Origin: a bacterium BMS3Bbin10 | GTDB taxonomy: Bacteria; Pseudomonadota; Alphaproteobacteria; Rhizobiales; Methyloligellaceae | Assembly: GCA_002897995.1 (NCBI GenBank) | Contig: BDTT01000086.1 | Coordinates: 1 to 39,041 of the forward strand | Length of the DNA: 39,041 bases | Reading direction: 5' to 3' | Shown: piece by piece, positions 26,987 through 34,738 of the stretch | How the letters are laid out: each line of letters starts with the position of its first letter | Position numbering within the stretch: position 1 is the first letter of the stretch | Notes under the pieces: generated by a model | What the model was told of the DNA's origin: nothing | Databases searched by the model: none | Seen by the model: only the letters and a program-made list of their open reading frames with translations | Made by a program: the position numbers and the translations under genes

Positions 26987-27253
26987 GGGCCTGTGGACAT
27001 CTATGGTTACGGCGCCGGCTCTGCCCCTTTGGCCACTGGCCAGGCGCGAAAGGCGCCGTAGCGCGCGCCACTTCAAGCCTTTCGCAACGCTGTCCAGTGG
27101 CCAAAGGGGCGGCGTCCGGCAAGGATTTGGGCGGATTGGCCCGGTTTCATGCCGTTCGTCGTCGAATATGCCCAGCATGTCCTTCCTCCTCACAACAAGA
27201 ATCTGTACCACTCTGCCCAAACCGGCGCCGTAACCATAAATGTCCACAGGCCC
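26987..27253. mobile_element. 267-bp MITE-like palindromic element with TA duplication
   Basis: Terminal inverted repeats of 32 bases (26987-27018 and 27222-27253, one mismatch) begin GGGCCTGTGGACAT. TA lies directly outside both ends (26985-26986, 27254-27255), as expected for a mariner/IS630-type target duplication. A second, perfect 17-base inverted repeat (27023-27039 and 27094-27110) is nested inside near the left end. No transposase is encoded, so it would depend on one elsewhere. It separates the phosphatase gene from the regulator gene. Confidence 0.82.
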
Positions 27254-27780
27254 TATGCCGCCACGCGGGCCGGGAGCTGGAACAGGGCGCCTTCCATTGT
27301 CGTCTCGCCGCGTCCGATCGCATCGACCGCTTTGGTCATGCGTCCGCCGCGCTTGAGAAGCCCGTCCGCCAGCAGAACCAGCCGGCGGTTCGGCGTGGCG
27401 GTTGGCGAGGCGGAGCGCAGGGTTTGCGCGATGTGCCTTTCCCCGGCTCCGGGATTGAGCGCACACAAGGTGATAAAGGCCGCCGCGGTCGAGCGGCTTA
27501 TGCCCGCCCAGCAATGGATGAGCATGGGCAGCCGCCGGTCCCAGGCGACGACGAAATCAATCAGCTCCTGAACGTGGGCATCGCTTGGCGGCACGAGGCC
27601 CGGCTGCGGTTCGGAAATGTCGTTCATGACCAGCCGCAGATGGCGTTTGGGGGCGATGAGTTCCGGCGTATCGATCATCGCCTGATCATTCATCAATGTA
27701 ACCAGATATCCGACCCCCAGGGCCTGGACCGAACTGGTAACCGCGCTCAGCGGTCCGACATATATGTTCTCTCCACTCAT
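27253..27780 (-). CDS. Protein tyrosine phosphatase-like protein
   Basis: A 175-residue protein with the cysteine-phosphatase signature HCWAGISRS (H89, nucleophile C90, R96), and an acidic segment upstream (NDISEPQ) that may hold the general acid. It belongs to the dual-specificity/tyrosine phosphatase fold; the substrate is unknown. It is in a leftward series after the HD phosphohydrolase gene. Its stop TAG is formed by the TA duplication plus the first base of the palindromic element at 27253; without the element the same position would read TAA. Confidence 0.82.
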   Translation of the reverse strand: MSGENIYVGPLSAVTSSVQALGVGYLVTLMNDQAMIDTPELIAPKRHLRLVMNDISEPQPGLVPPSDAHVQELIDFVVAWDRRLPMLIHCWAGISRSTAAAFITLCALNPGAGERHIAQTLRSASPTATPNRRLVLLADGLLKRGGRMTKAVDAIGRGETTMEGALFQLPARVAA

Positions 27781-27866
27781 TGTGTCCTGACCCTAAACTA
27801 CTCTTGCGGCGCTTGCACGGCAGGGGAAATGAAAATCGTATGCGAGGTTTGGGGAAATAAGCAATT

Positions 27867-28490
27867 TTAACTTTTCCCCCGCTCGATAAGTTCTTCAAAC
27901 CGCGCCATAAACTGGTTTTGGGCCTCGGTGGCGGGGAGCGGTCTGATGTTGCGGATCTCAACCAGTGCACGCTCGGGGAGTCCGCGCGGCGCGGTGAAGA
28001 ACCGGCGTGCTTCGGGTTCGGAGAAACCGGCCAGCCGGGTGGCTTCCAGGAAGGCCGCCATCTTGTCGGCGCGCTTGACGAGCGCGGTGATGGTTTTGGG
28101 GATTTCTCCCGGAAGCCCGAAGCGGATGTGGACCGCCCGCAGCAGCCGCCCCTCCAGCTCGCGATAGTCGAGACCGATGGCTGCCTTGAAGGGGGAAATC
28201 AGATCGCCAACGACATATTCCGGGGCGTCGTGGAGCAGCGCCGCCAGCCGCCAGCGTGTCGAAAGGTCCGGGCGCAGCGCGGATGCAATCCGCTCCACCA
28301 GCAGGGAGTGCTGGGCCACCGAGAACGCATGGTCTCCGACCGTCTGTCCGTTCCAGCGCGCGACGCGGGCCAGCCCATGCGCGATGTCCTCAAGTTCAAT
28401 ATCCATGGGCGAGGGGTCGAGCAGGTCCAGACGCCGCCCCGAAAGCATGCGCTGCCAGGCGCGCGGCGGGGCTTGTCTGCGCGGCGGCAT
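27867..28490 (-). CDS. HD-domain phosphohydrolase (YfbR-like)
   Basis: A 207-residue metal-dependent phosphohydrolase. The HD-superfamily residues are seen as H61 (SVAQHSLLV), H87-D88 (LAALLHDAPEYVVGD) and a later Asp in VKRADKMAAFLEA. The layout resembles YfbR-type 5'-deoxynucleotidases, but substrate cannot be set by eye. The N-terminal RMLSGRRLDLLDPSPMDIELEDIA block is typical of alphaproteobacterial members. ATG 28490 follows the tag stop by 8 bases, so it is in the same operon; a frame extending to 28745 lies within tag. Confidence 0.85.
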   Translation of the reverse strand: MPPRRQAPPRAWQRMLSGRRLDLLDPSPMDIELEDIAHGLARVARWNGQTVGDHAFSVAQHSLLVERIASALRPDLSTRWRLAALLHDAPEYVVGDLISPFKAAIGLDYRELEGRLLRAVHIRFGLPGEIPKTITALVKRADKMAAFLEATRLAGFSEPEARRFFTAPRGLPERALVEIRNIRPLPATEAQNQFMARFEELIERGKS

Positions 28491-28498
28491 GGCTTGCC

Positions 28499-29098
28499 TC
28501 AGCCCTTCGGCGCTTTGAATGCGCCCGCCAGTTCCGCGCAGGTATCGTGACGGTGACAGCCCACCAGATGATCGTTCACCATGCCGAGCGACTGCATGAA
28601 AGCGTAAACCGTTGTCGGTCCGCAAAACCGAAAGCCCTTGGCCTTGAGCGTTTTCGCCATGGACCGGCTCACATCGGTTTGCCCGGGTATGTCTTTCATT
28701 TGCGCAAAGGCGTTCTGGACCGGCGCGCCGTCCACGAAATCCCACAGGAAGGCGGCGAGGGTCTTTTGCTCGCGCAGCTTCAGATAGGCCCGGGCATTGG
28801 AAATGGTCGCCTCGATCTTGCCGCGATGGCGGATGATGCCCGTATCCGTCAAAAGGCTCTCGATTTTTTTATCGTCATAACGGGCGATTTTCTCCGCATC
28901 GAAATTGTCGAACACCTCGCGGAAGCGGGCGCGCTTGTTGAGAACGGTGATCCAGGACAGCCCGGCCTGGAATCCTTCCAGGACCAGCTTCTCCAGCATC
29001 AGCCGGTCATCGGCGCTGGGCACACCCCATTCCTCATCGTGATAGGCGATATAGATGGGTTGCGGTCCGGCCCACCAGCAGCGTGACGGTTCGCTCAT
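28499..29098 (-). CDS. tag: DNA-3-methyladenine glycosylase I
   Basis: A 199-residue base-excision enzyme that removes 3-methyladenine. The zinc-binding residues of the family are present: C7 (SRCWW), H20 (IAYHDEEWG), H177 and C181 (VNDHLVGC). E41 in LEGFQAGLSWITVLNKR is the likely catalytic/base-binding Glu, and GIIRHRGKIEA is the DNA-binding loop. It overlaps ygfZ by 4 bases (ATGA), so the two are translationally coupled. Confidence 0.96.
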   Translation of the reverse strand: MSEPSRCWWAGPQPIYIAYHDEEWGVPSADDRLMLEKLVLEGFQAGLSWITVLNKRARFREVFDNFDAEKIARYDDKKIESLLTDTGIIRHRGKIEATISNARAYLKLREQKTLAAFLWDFVDGAPVQNAFAQMKDIPGQTDVSRSMAKTLKAKGFRFCGPTTVYAFMQSLGMVNDHLVGCHRHDTCAELAGAFKAPKG

Positions 29099-29967
29099 TT
29101 TACAGCACCTTTCGTGGGGACGCTAAAGTCAGCCCAACCGGGCTGGACAAGATCAATCTCGACATCGCCCGCCATCAGCGCCCGGCCATCTTCAATAGCT
29201 TTTGCGGCCCGGTCGAGCCGGACCATGGCCAGCCCAATATCTCCCGCGACCGAGCCAAGGATGCCGATGGCCGCGTCACCGGCGGTAATTTTTGTGCCCG
29301 CCGTGAGCGGCGCATTCGCGCGCACCGGCACGATGCGTTTTCGCGCCGTTCCGCGATGTTCCATCCGCGAGACCACTTCCTGGCCCACATAGCATCCCTT
29401 GTTGAAGTCGACCCCGGCAAGCTGATCGTAATCGGCCTCATGGGGAAAGGTGTCGCCGAGAGGGTAATCCTTGTCCGCTTCGGGCACGCCGAGCGCAATA
29501 CGGCGGCGGTGATAGTCGTCTTCGCTGGCCGCATCGCAGCCCGCCGCCAGTTCGCGCGAGACCGGTGCGATAATGCGAACCCCAAGCGCCTCAAGTCTGG
29601 GGTCGGTGTAAGCGATAGCACCGCCGGGCGCTTCCGGCGCGCCATTCCATGCGGCCCAGATTCTGAAACTGTCTGACAAATCCTCGAAATCCACCGCCGC
29701 GCGCAGCTTGTAAAAGGTGAGCCGCCTGATGAGGTCGCTTATATTCTCCCGGGCGCATTCGAGAAGGAAATGATCGCCCGCATCCAGAAGGAAAAAATCG
29801 AACAGGATTTTTCCCTGGGGCGTGAGCAGCCCGGCATGAACTCCCCTGCCGTCCACGGCCTTGTTCACGTCGTTGGTGACAATGTCCTGCAAAAACTTTT
29901 TCGCGTTGCCGCCGCTGACTTTGATGATGCCGCGTGCCGTCAGTTCGGCAATGTTACATGTCGCCAT
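29095..29967 (-). CDS. ygfZ: Folate-binding protein YgfZ (GcvT-like), Fe-S cluster maintenance
   Basis: A 290-residue tetrahydrofolate-binding protein related to GcvT, which supports repair or assembly of certain Fe-S enzymes. The diagnostic motif is KGCYVGQEVVSRMEHRG (near residue 190), containing the conserved Cys; the N-terminal GGNAKKFLQDIVTNDV also fits. It heads the leftward series ygfZ-tag-HD-phosphatase-regulator, and diverges from pyrC across 85 bases that must carry both promoters. Nearby Fe-S enzymes include nadA and ETF-QO, though no direct link is shown. Confidence 0.92.
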   Translation of the reverse strand: MATCNIAELTARGIIKVSGGNAKKFLQDIVTNDVNKAVDGRGVHAGLLTPQGKILFDFFLLDAGDHFLLECARENISDLIRRLTFYKLRAAVDFEDLSDSFRIWAAWNGAPEAPGGAIAYTDPRLEALGVRIIAPVSRELAAGCDAASEDDYHRRRIALGVPEADKDYPLGDTFPHEADYDQLAGVDFNKGCYVGQEVVSRMEHRGTARKRIVPVRANAPLTAGTKITAGDAAIGILGSVAGDIGLAMVRLDRAAKAIEDGRALMAGDVEIDLVQPGWADFSVPTKGAVK

Positions 29968-30052
29968 GTGAGTTACTTTCCTTGCATCGGCTCTCAGGTT
30001 TATTTAAGCGGACGGCAGGCATCAAGCGCGGTGCCGGGATTCGGTGAGATAA

Positions 30053-31390
30053 ATGTCGGAAACATTCGATCTGGTTATCAAGGGTGGCACGCTTGTCAAT
30101 CATGACGGGATTGGCAAGAGGGATATTGGCGTGCGCGCGGGCAGGATTGCCGCGATTGGCGCGCTCGCCGCGGCGAGCGCCGGTGAAGTGATCGATGCCT
30201 CTGGCCTGCATGTGCTCCCCGGCGTGATCGACAGCCAGGTGCATTTCCGCGAGCCGGGCGCGGAGCACAAGGAGACACTTAGCCACGGCAGCCGCTCGGC
30301 GGTGCTCGGCGGCGTCACCGCCGTCTTCGAGATGCCCAACACCAATCCGCTGACGACCAGCGCCGAAGCTCTTGGCGACAAGGTGGCGCGCGGGCGCAAA
30401 GGCATGTTCTGCGACTTCGCCTTCTATGTGGGGGCGACGCGCGAGAATGTGGACGAGTTGCCGGAGCTTGAACGCCTGCCGGGCTCCGCCGGCGTCAAGG
30501 TGTTCATGGGGTCCTCCACCGGCAATCTGCTGGTCGATGACGAAGAAAGCCTGTCGCGCGTGCTGGCGGCGATCTCCCGCCGCGCGGCGTTTCATTCGGA
30601 AGACGAGGCGCGGCTGATCGAGCGCCAGGGCCTGCGCCGCGAAGGCGACCCGGCGAGCCATACGCAGTGGCGCGACCCGCAAGCGGCGCTGATCTCGACG
30701 CAGCGGCTTGTGCGTCTGGCGAAAGAACATGGCAGCCGCGTGCATGTGCTGCACATCTCAACCGGTGAGGAGATGGAATTTCTCAGCCAGCATAAAGACG
30801 TGGCCAGCGTGGAGGCCACACCGCAGCATCTCACCCTCACCGTACCGCAAGCCTATGAGGCGCTCGGCGCCAAAGCGCAGATGAACCCGCCGCTGAGGGA
30901 TGCCGCGCATCAGAAAATCCTCTGGTGGGGTCTCGGTCAGGGCGTGGTGGATGTGCTGGGCTCGGACCATGCTCCGCACACATTGGAAGAAAAGGCGTTG
31001 GAGTATCCGGCCTCGCCATCGGGCATGCCCGGCGTGCAGACGCTCATTCCCGTCATGCTGGACCATGTGAATGCCGGGCGCCTGTCGCTGGAGCGCTTCG
31101 TCGATCTCACCAGCCACGGGCCGCAGCGGATTTTCGGCATCGCCTGCAAGGGGCGCATCGCAGCGGGTTACGACGCCGACTTCACGATTGTGGATATGGC
31201 GCAGAAGCGGACCATCGAAGACGACTGGATCGCCAGCAAATGCGGCTGGACCCCGTTTGCGGGACGCCGCGTGACCGGCTGGCCCAAGGGAACCATCATC
31301 CGCGGCCGGCGCGTCATGTGGGAAGATGAAATTTTAGGGGAAGCCGGTGGGGAGCCGGTGCGTTTTCTTGAGGCTTTGGGGGTAGGGTAG
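30053..31390 (+). CDS. pyrC: Dihydroorotase
   Basis: A 445-residue amidohydrolase of pyrimidine synthesis, of the long (class I-like) type. Conserved blocks are VHFREPGAEHKE, FEMPNTNPLTT, the carboxylated-lysine region VKVFMGSSTG, AFHSEDEARL, VLHISTGEE and GSDHAPHTLEEK. The usual DxHxH zinc motif reads DSQVH (residues 60-64), with Gln at the first His; my recollection is that a subgroup of alphaproteobacterial dihydroorotases shares this, so it does not by itself mean loss of activity. ATG 30053 is the first codon of the conserved sequence. The R-M island lies directly downstream. Confidence 0.9.
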   Translation: MSETFDLVIKGGTLVNHDGIGKRDIGVRAGRIAAIGALAAASAGEVIDASGLHVLPGVIDSQVHFREPGAEHKETLSHGSRSAVLGGVTAVFEMPNTNPLTTSAEALGDKVARGRKGMFCDFAFYVGATRENVDELPELERLPGSAGVKVFMGSSTGNLLVDDEESLSRVLAAISRRAAFHSEDEARLIERQGLRREGDPASHTQWRDPQAALISTQRLVRLAKEHGSRVHVLHISTGEEMEFLSQHKDVASVEATPQHLTLTVPQAYEALGAKAQMNPPLRDAAHQKILWWGLGQGVVDVLGSDHAPHTLEEKALEYPASPSGMPGVQTLIPVMLDHVNAGRLSLERFVDLTSHGPQRIFGIACKGRIAAGYDADFTIVDMAQKRTIEDDWIASKCGWTPFAGRRVTGWPKGTIIRGRRVMWEDEILGEAGGEPVRFLEALGVG

Positions 31391-31532
31391 CACCGTGGAC
31401 GCGGCTAAGGCGTGTATGAGATAGATTATTCACAAATTAATATGTTCACTATTTGTTCGTCTTTAGTTATAATCATATCCCTCTATTTATGGATACGCGT
31501 CTGTGATTCCATACAAGATATAGGATTTCGGG

Positions 31533-32513
31533 ATGGGGCTATTTTCTTTGGAACTCTGCGCGGGCGCCGGCGGGCAGGCAATCGGGCTGGAACAGGCAGG
31601 ATTTGAGCATGTTGGATTGGTCGAAAACGACCCGCATGCCTGCAATACGCTTCGGTTGAACCGGCCAAACTGGCGGGTTTTCGAAGAAGATTTGAATCAT
31701 TTTGATGCGCGTCCATTCAAAGGGATTGATTTGGTTGCGGGAGGCCTCCCTTGTCCGCCATTTTCAATTGCGGGCAAGCAACTTGGCAAAGACGATGAAC
31801 GTGATTTGTTCCCGGCAATGCTGCGTATTGTCGATGAGATCCGCCCAAAAGCTATCATGATCGAAAATGTTCGTGGCCTGTTAGGCAAGCAGTTCACAGA
31901 CTACCGGATAGGCATAGAAGGCCGTTTGGCACAACTTGGCTATGCTGCGGACTGGCGGTTGCTAAATGCTTCTGACTTTGGTGTTTCACAGCTTCGGCCA
32001 CGCGTCGTGATGATTGCCATCCGCAAGGATATGGCCTCAAATTTTGCTTGGCCCTCAAAGACCGTTAAACCCAAGACCGTCGGTCAGCGTCTGATTGACC
32101 TTATGTCTGTGCATGGCTGGAAGCATGCATTGCGGTGGAAAGATCAAGCTGGAAGGATTGCACCAACAATTGTTGGCGGATCAAAAAAGCATGGTGGGCC
32201 GGATTTAGGGCCCACGCGCGCAAGACAGGCGTGGGCTGAATTGGGTGTCGATGGGAAGGGTGTGGCTGATGATGCGCCGGAGTTAGAGTTTGAAGGAATG
32301 CCGCGCCTGACAACCCGAATGGTGGCACGAATTCAAGGGATACCCGATGAATGGGAATTTTCGGGGCGTAAAACCGCAGCCTACCGGCAAGTAGGAAATG
32401 CTTTTCCGCCGCCTGTTGCGGGATCAGTTGGCATTCAAATTGCCGAAGCGATTGCCCAAACAAACTCTTCGCTTGATGCCGTAGGTGCGAGATGGGTAAT
32501 GGCAAACGCTTAA
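31533..32513 (+). CDS. DNA (cytosine-5) methyltransferase
   Basis: A 326-residue C5 methyltransferase, the modification arm of a Type II system. Motif I is FSLELCAGAGG (residues 4-14), the catalytic Cys is C74 in GLPCPPFS (motif IV), ENV at 111-113 is motif VI, QLRPRVV at 153-159 is motif VIII, and YRQVGNAFPPPVA near 284-296 covers motifs IX-X. The target-recognition region is residues about 165-260; the recognised sequence cannot be read from it. AGGA lies 7 bases before ATG 31533. The last 22 bases overlap the HNH gene. Confidence 0.95.
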   Translation: MGLFSLELCAGAGGQAIGLEQAGFEHVGLVENDPHACNTLRLNRPNWRVFEEDLNHFDARPFKGIDLVAGGLPCPPFSIAGKQLGKDDERDLFPAMLRIVDEIRPKAIMIENVRGLLGKQFTDYRIGIEGRLAQLGYAADWRLLNASDFGVSQLRPRVVMIAIRKDMASNFAWPSKTVKPKTVGQRLIDLMSVHGWKHALRWKDQAGRIAPTIVGGSKKHGGPDLGPTRARQAWAELGVDGKGVADDAPELEFEGMPRLTTRMVARIQGIPDEWEFSGRKTAAYRQVGNAFPPPVAGSVGIQIAEAIAQTNSSLDAVGARWVMANA

Positions 32514-33088
32514 GCGCTAGAAAACGGCTACGGGAGCACTTTCTTTCGAATGTTGGTCACGTAATGGATTCTGCCGAGCTTCGTGAGGTTTCGGGGGACA
32601 TATCTGAGTGGGCAAGAAGGGTCAGGGAACTGCGGAGCGAAGAGGGGTATCAAATTCTTACACATAATGACCGTAGTGAGTTGAAGCCCGGTCAGTATTT
32701 ATTGCTTGATCCTACTCCCCAACCGGCATTTGAAAGAACTATTTCAAAGGAAATTAGGGCATATGTCCTCGACCGGAATGGATATACCTGCCAAATGTGC
32801 GGGGCGGTTGCTGGTGAAAAGCACCCTTATTCGCCGGGTCGAAAAACTCGCCTTCATATTGGGCATATAATTGATAAATCACAGGGGGGAACGGATGACG
32901 CGTCGAACCTTCGTGCACAATGTTCCATCTGCAATGAAGGTGCTGCTAATCTAACCTTGGATAGACCGAGTGTGGAAAAGCTGCTGATCCAAATACGGCG
33001 TGCCAAAAATGATGATCAGATTGAGGTAATGAAATGGTTGCTCACCAAATTCCGGCAGCTGGCAAAAGACCTCATGGATGACAGATAA
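32492..33088 (+). CDS. HNH restriction endonuclease (probable)
   Basis: A 198-residue protein. The N-terminal 75 residues are helix-rich and winged-helix-like (MDSAELREVSGDISEWARRVRELR, in parts). The nuclease is C-terminal: C100-x2-C103, the HNH core LHIGHIIDKSQGG with H122 and H125, N139 in ASNL, and C144-x2-C147, i.e. a zinc-stabilised HNH fold. Placement between the C5 methyltransferase and vsr, overlapping both (22 and 11 bases), makes it the partner restriction enzyme. The recognition sequence is unknown. Codon use matches the island, not the chromosome. Confidence 0.85.
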   Translation: MGNGKRLSARKRLREHFLSNVGHVMDSAELREVSGDISEWARRVRELRSEEGYQILTHNDRSELKPGQYLLLDPTPQPAFERTISKEIRAYVLDRNGYTCQMCGAVAGEKHPYSPGRKTRLHIGHIIDKSQGGTDDASNLRAQCSICNEGAANLTLDRPSVEKLLIQIRRAKNDDQIEVMKWLLTKFRQLAKDLMDDR

Positions 33089-33494
33089 GATTACATCTGA
33101 ACGGCGTAGCGCCAATATGACGCGTATCCGCTCAAAGGATACGAAGCCTGAGCTGCTTGTCCGCCACTTAGTTCACTCCCTCGGATACCGTTACCGGCTG
33201 CATCGCAAGGACTTGCCCGGCAAACCTGACTTGGTCTTTGGGCCGAGAAAAAAGGTGATTTTCGTTCATGGGTGTTTTTGGCATTTGCATCCTGATCCCA
33301 ATTGTGTTGATGCGCGTATGCCAAAATCGAATACGGACTATTGGAAGCCCAAACTTGAGCGTAATGTAGAGAGAGACATGCTGCATATTGCTGCTTTAGC
33401 TGATGCTGGATGGAAGGTTCTTACTATTTGGCAATGTGAAACCAGGGACCTGGATAAAGTGAAGCATCGTGTAGCCAAGTTTCTTGGGCCTTAA
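33078..33494 (+). CDS. vsr: Very short patch repair endonuclease
   Basis: A 138-residue Vsr protein, which nicks at T:G mismatches that arise when 5-methylcytosine deaminates, limiting mutation at the methylated sites. SANMTRIRSKDTKPELLVR, the catalytic D51 in GKPDLVF, and FVHGCFWHLHPDPNC with zinc-ligand candidates are all present; YWKPKLERNVERD follows as usual. It overlaps the HNH gene by 11 bases. A Vsr gene beside a C5 methyltransferase is the expected pairing. Confidence 0.95.
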   Translation: MTDKITSERRSANMTRIRSKDTKPELLVRHLVHSLGYRYRLHRKDLPGKPDLVFGPRKKVIFVHGCFWHLHPDPNCVDARMPKSNTDYWKPKLERNVERDMLHIAALADAGWKVLTIWQCETRDLDKVKHRVAKFLGP

Positions 33495-33607
33495 ACCCAA
33501 TCCCCCTCTTCAATTTGGCATAATGCCCCTCAATCACCCGCCACGAAGAAATGCAGGTACCGCCGCGCCCGATGCAGGGGAGGAGACCGCCCCGATGCAG
33601 CAGCCCT

Positions 33608-33904
33608 CTACTGCGTCGTGCGGTTAAGGGTGAATTCGCCATGCTGGATGCGGCTTGAAAGGCGCTCGGCCATCTTGGCGACAGCCTCCTCGCCATAGGT
33701 CGACACCAGATCGCTCAAGGCCGCGAACAGGGACGCATTGGCGAGCATCTCGGGCTCGATGCCGTCGAACAGCGCTTCCTCCCACGCGTCGGTGATATAG
33801 CGGAGGGCGGCCCACTTCTGGTTCTTTTCCGTTATTTCCGTCAATTCCATCGCAGTCGCGTTCCATACGCCTGGTCCGGCGACCGGCCGCCACCAATCGC
33901 TCAT
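33608..33904 (-). CDS. Conserved unknown protein, 98 aa
   Basis: A 98-residue soluble protein that I do not recognise. It is helical in character and acidic, with Trp-rich ends (SDWWRP at the start, WNATAMEL, KNQKWAALRYITDAWEEALFDG). No signal peptide, membrane segment or cysteine is seen. GC and codon use match the chromosome, so the island ends before it. It stands alone on the minus strand, with a 97-base gap to the TIGR02301 gene. Confidence 0.65.
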   Translation of the reverse strand: MSDWWRPVAGPGVWNATAMELTEITEKNQKWAALRYITDAWEEALFDGIEPEMLANASLFAALSDLVSTYGEEAVAKMAERLSSRIQHGEFTLNRTTQ

Positions 33905-34001
33905 TTCCTGTTGTCCGGTTTTCTTACCATGGAGAGTGCGCGAACGCGGTGCGCGGGCTGAATTAACGGTTAATCTTCCGTCCCTTCAAATGCCGCTGTT
34001 G

Positions 34002-34673
34002 TTATTGGTTTTCCTTGAGAATCAGGTCGGCGAGCGTCGCGCCTTCTTCCATAAACCGGTCGATCGCGACCTTTGCGGGTTCGGTGCAGGACCGGTAGGT
34101 GCGCCGGTAACCCCGATAGCCCTTGTTGAACCCCTTCACCAGCTTTGCGCGGCGGATGGCCGTGGTGCCTTCGGAGTCGATGATTTCTTTCATTCTGTCG
34201 CGCCAGACCTGCCCCTCATTCGCGCCGCAGCGCTCGCGCAGATAATGTACCGCACCGAGAATTTCAGACAGGCGCAACAGCTTGCCGTCATAGGGCCGGT
34301 CGTCCTGATTGAGTTGCGCGCTGGCGTTGAGCGGCATGTAGACAATCAGGCTCGCGCAGAGGGCAAGTGTGAGACGCCGCGCGCGGATTTTCAGGTTAGA
34401 GCAACTTCCGACCACACGGAGCCGTTTGACCGGTTTTTCGCGTTTGCTGGCAAGGCGCGGTTCGCGCCGTGGTCTGGCCGACCGCAAGCGGACCGCAACG
34501 CAGTCCAGCGGGCGCGAAAAACCGGCCTCCGGTGGGCCAAATCCGCCCATCCGCGGCGTTGCGCCGCTTGCCCAACCAACCAGGTTGCGCCACGCACCGC
34601 GCCTGGCGGAGTGGGCGGATTTGACTCCATCAAACGATTCCGTGTGGTCGGATGTTGCTCTAGTGCCGTGCAT
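34002..34673 (-). CDS. TIGR02301-family exported protein with an in-frame MITE insertion
   Basis: The conserved part is a small alphaproteobacterial exported protein of unknown function: YDGKLLRLSEILGAVHYLRERCG, then YRSCTEP near the C-terminus, with two cysteines that could pair. The 262-bp palindromic element at 34399-34660 lies within the signal-peptide coding region. From ATG 34673 the frame reads MHGT, then 88 codons of element sequence, then NLKIRARR and the hydrophobic LTLALCASLIVY to NASAQ, a signal peptide with an Ala-Ser-Ala cleavage site. Thus the frame is open through the element, giving 223 residues. GTG 34415, at the element's inner end, could also start a secreted form. Ribosome sites are weak for both. 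Confidence 0.75.
   Translation of the reverse strand: MHGTRATSDHTESFDGVKSAHSARRGAWRNLVGWASGATPRMGGFGPPEAGFSRPLDCVAVRLRSARPRREPRLASKREKPVKRLRVVGSCSNLKIRARRLTLALCASLIVYMPLNASAQLNQDDRPYDGKLLRLSEILGAVHYLRERCGANEGQVWRDRMKEIIDSEGTTAIRRAKLVKGFNKGYRGYRRTYRSCTEPAKVAIDRFMEEGATLADLILKENQ
34399..34660. mobile_element. 262-bp MITE-like palindromic element with TA duplication, inside a gene
   Basis: The ends (34397-34429 and 34630-34662, counting the flanking TA) are inverted repeats of 33 bases with 3 mismatches, beginning TAGAGCAAC. A nested inverted repeat of 13 bases (CCGGTTTTTCGCG at 34430-34442, complement at 34512-34524) lies inside. TA flanks both ends. Removing the element with one TA joins ATG CAC GGC ACT to AAC CTG AAA ATC in the frame of the TIGR02301 gene. 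No transposase is encoded. Confidence 0.82.
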
Positions 34674-34738
34674 ATGTGTCCAGTAGCGCAAAATTGCGTC
34701 CATCGCCAGACGGGATGCGGCGCAACCCCAGACCGATG

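Larger units (their letters stand above)
31412..33494 (+). other. AT-richer restriction-modification island
   Basis: From just after pyrC to the end of vsr the DNA is visibly AT-richer with different codon use, beginning abruptly near 31412 and ending near 33494. The three genes overlap in one direction and no mobility gene accompanies them. Bases 31391-31532 hold no convincing gene and probably carry the island promoter. Transfer from another lineage is inferred. Confidence 0.75.

Noticed and set aside
26987-27253. A small RNA gene in the nested palindrome
   Set aside because: The terminal repeats with TA flanks explain the structure as a mobile element; no promoter or terminator pair points to an RNA gene.
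31412-31606. Possible 64-aa gene before the methyltransferase
   Set aside because: It overlaps the methyltransferase start by over 70 bases in another frame, has no ribosome site, and its second half is just the shifted methyltransferase sequence.
31412-33494. A new defence system beyond restriction-modification
   Set aside because: All three genes fit known families (C5 methyltransferase, HNH endonuclease, Vsr) and no further accessory gene lies within the AT-richer segment.
33567-33601. Direct repeat CCCGATGCAG near the right edge of the R-M island
   Set aside because: Two short copies 20-odd bases apart, with no partner at the left edge of the island, so not an attachment-site pair.
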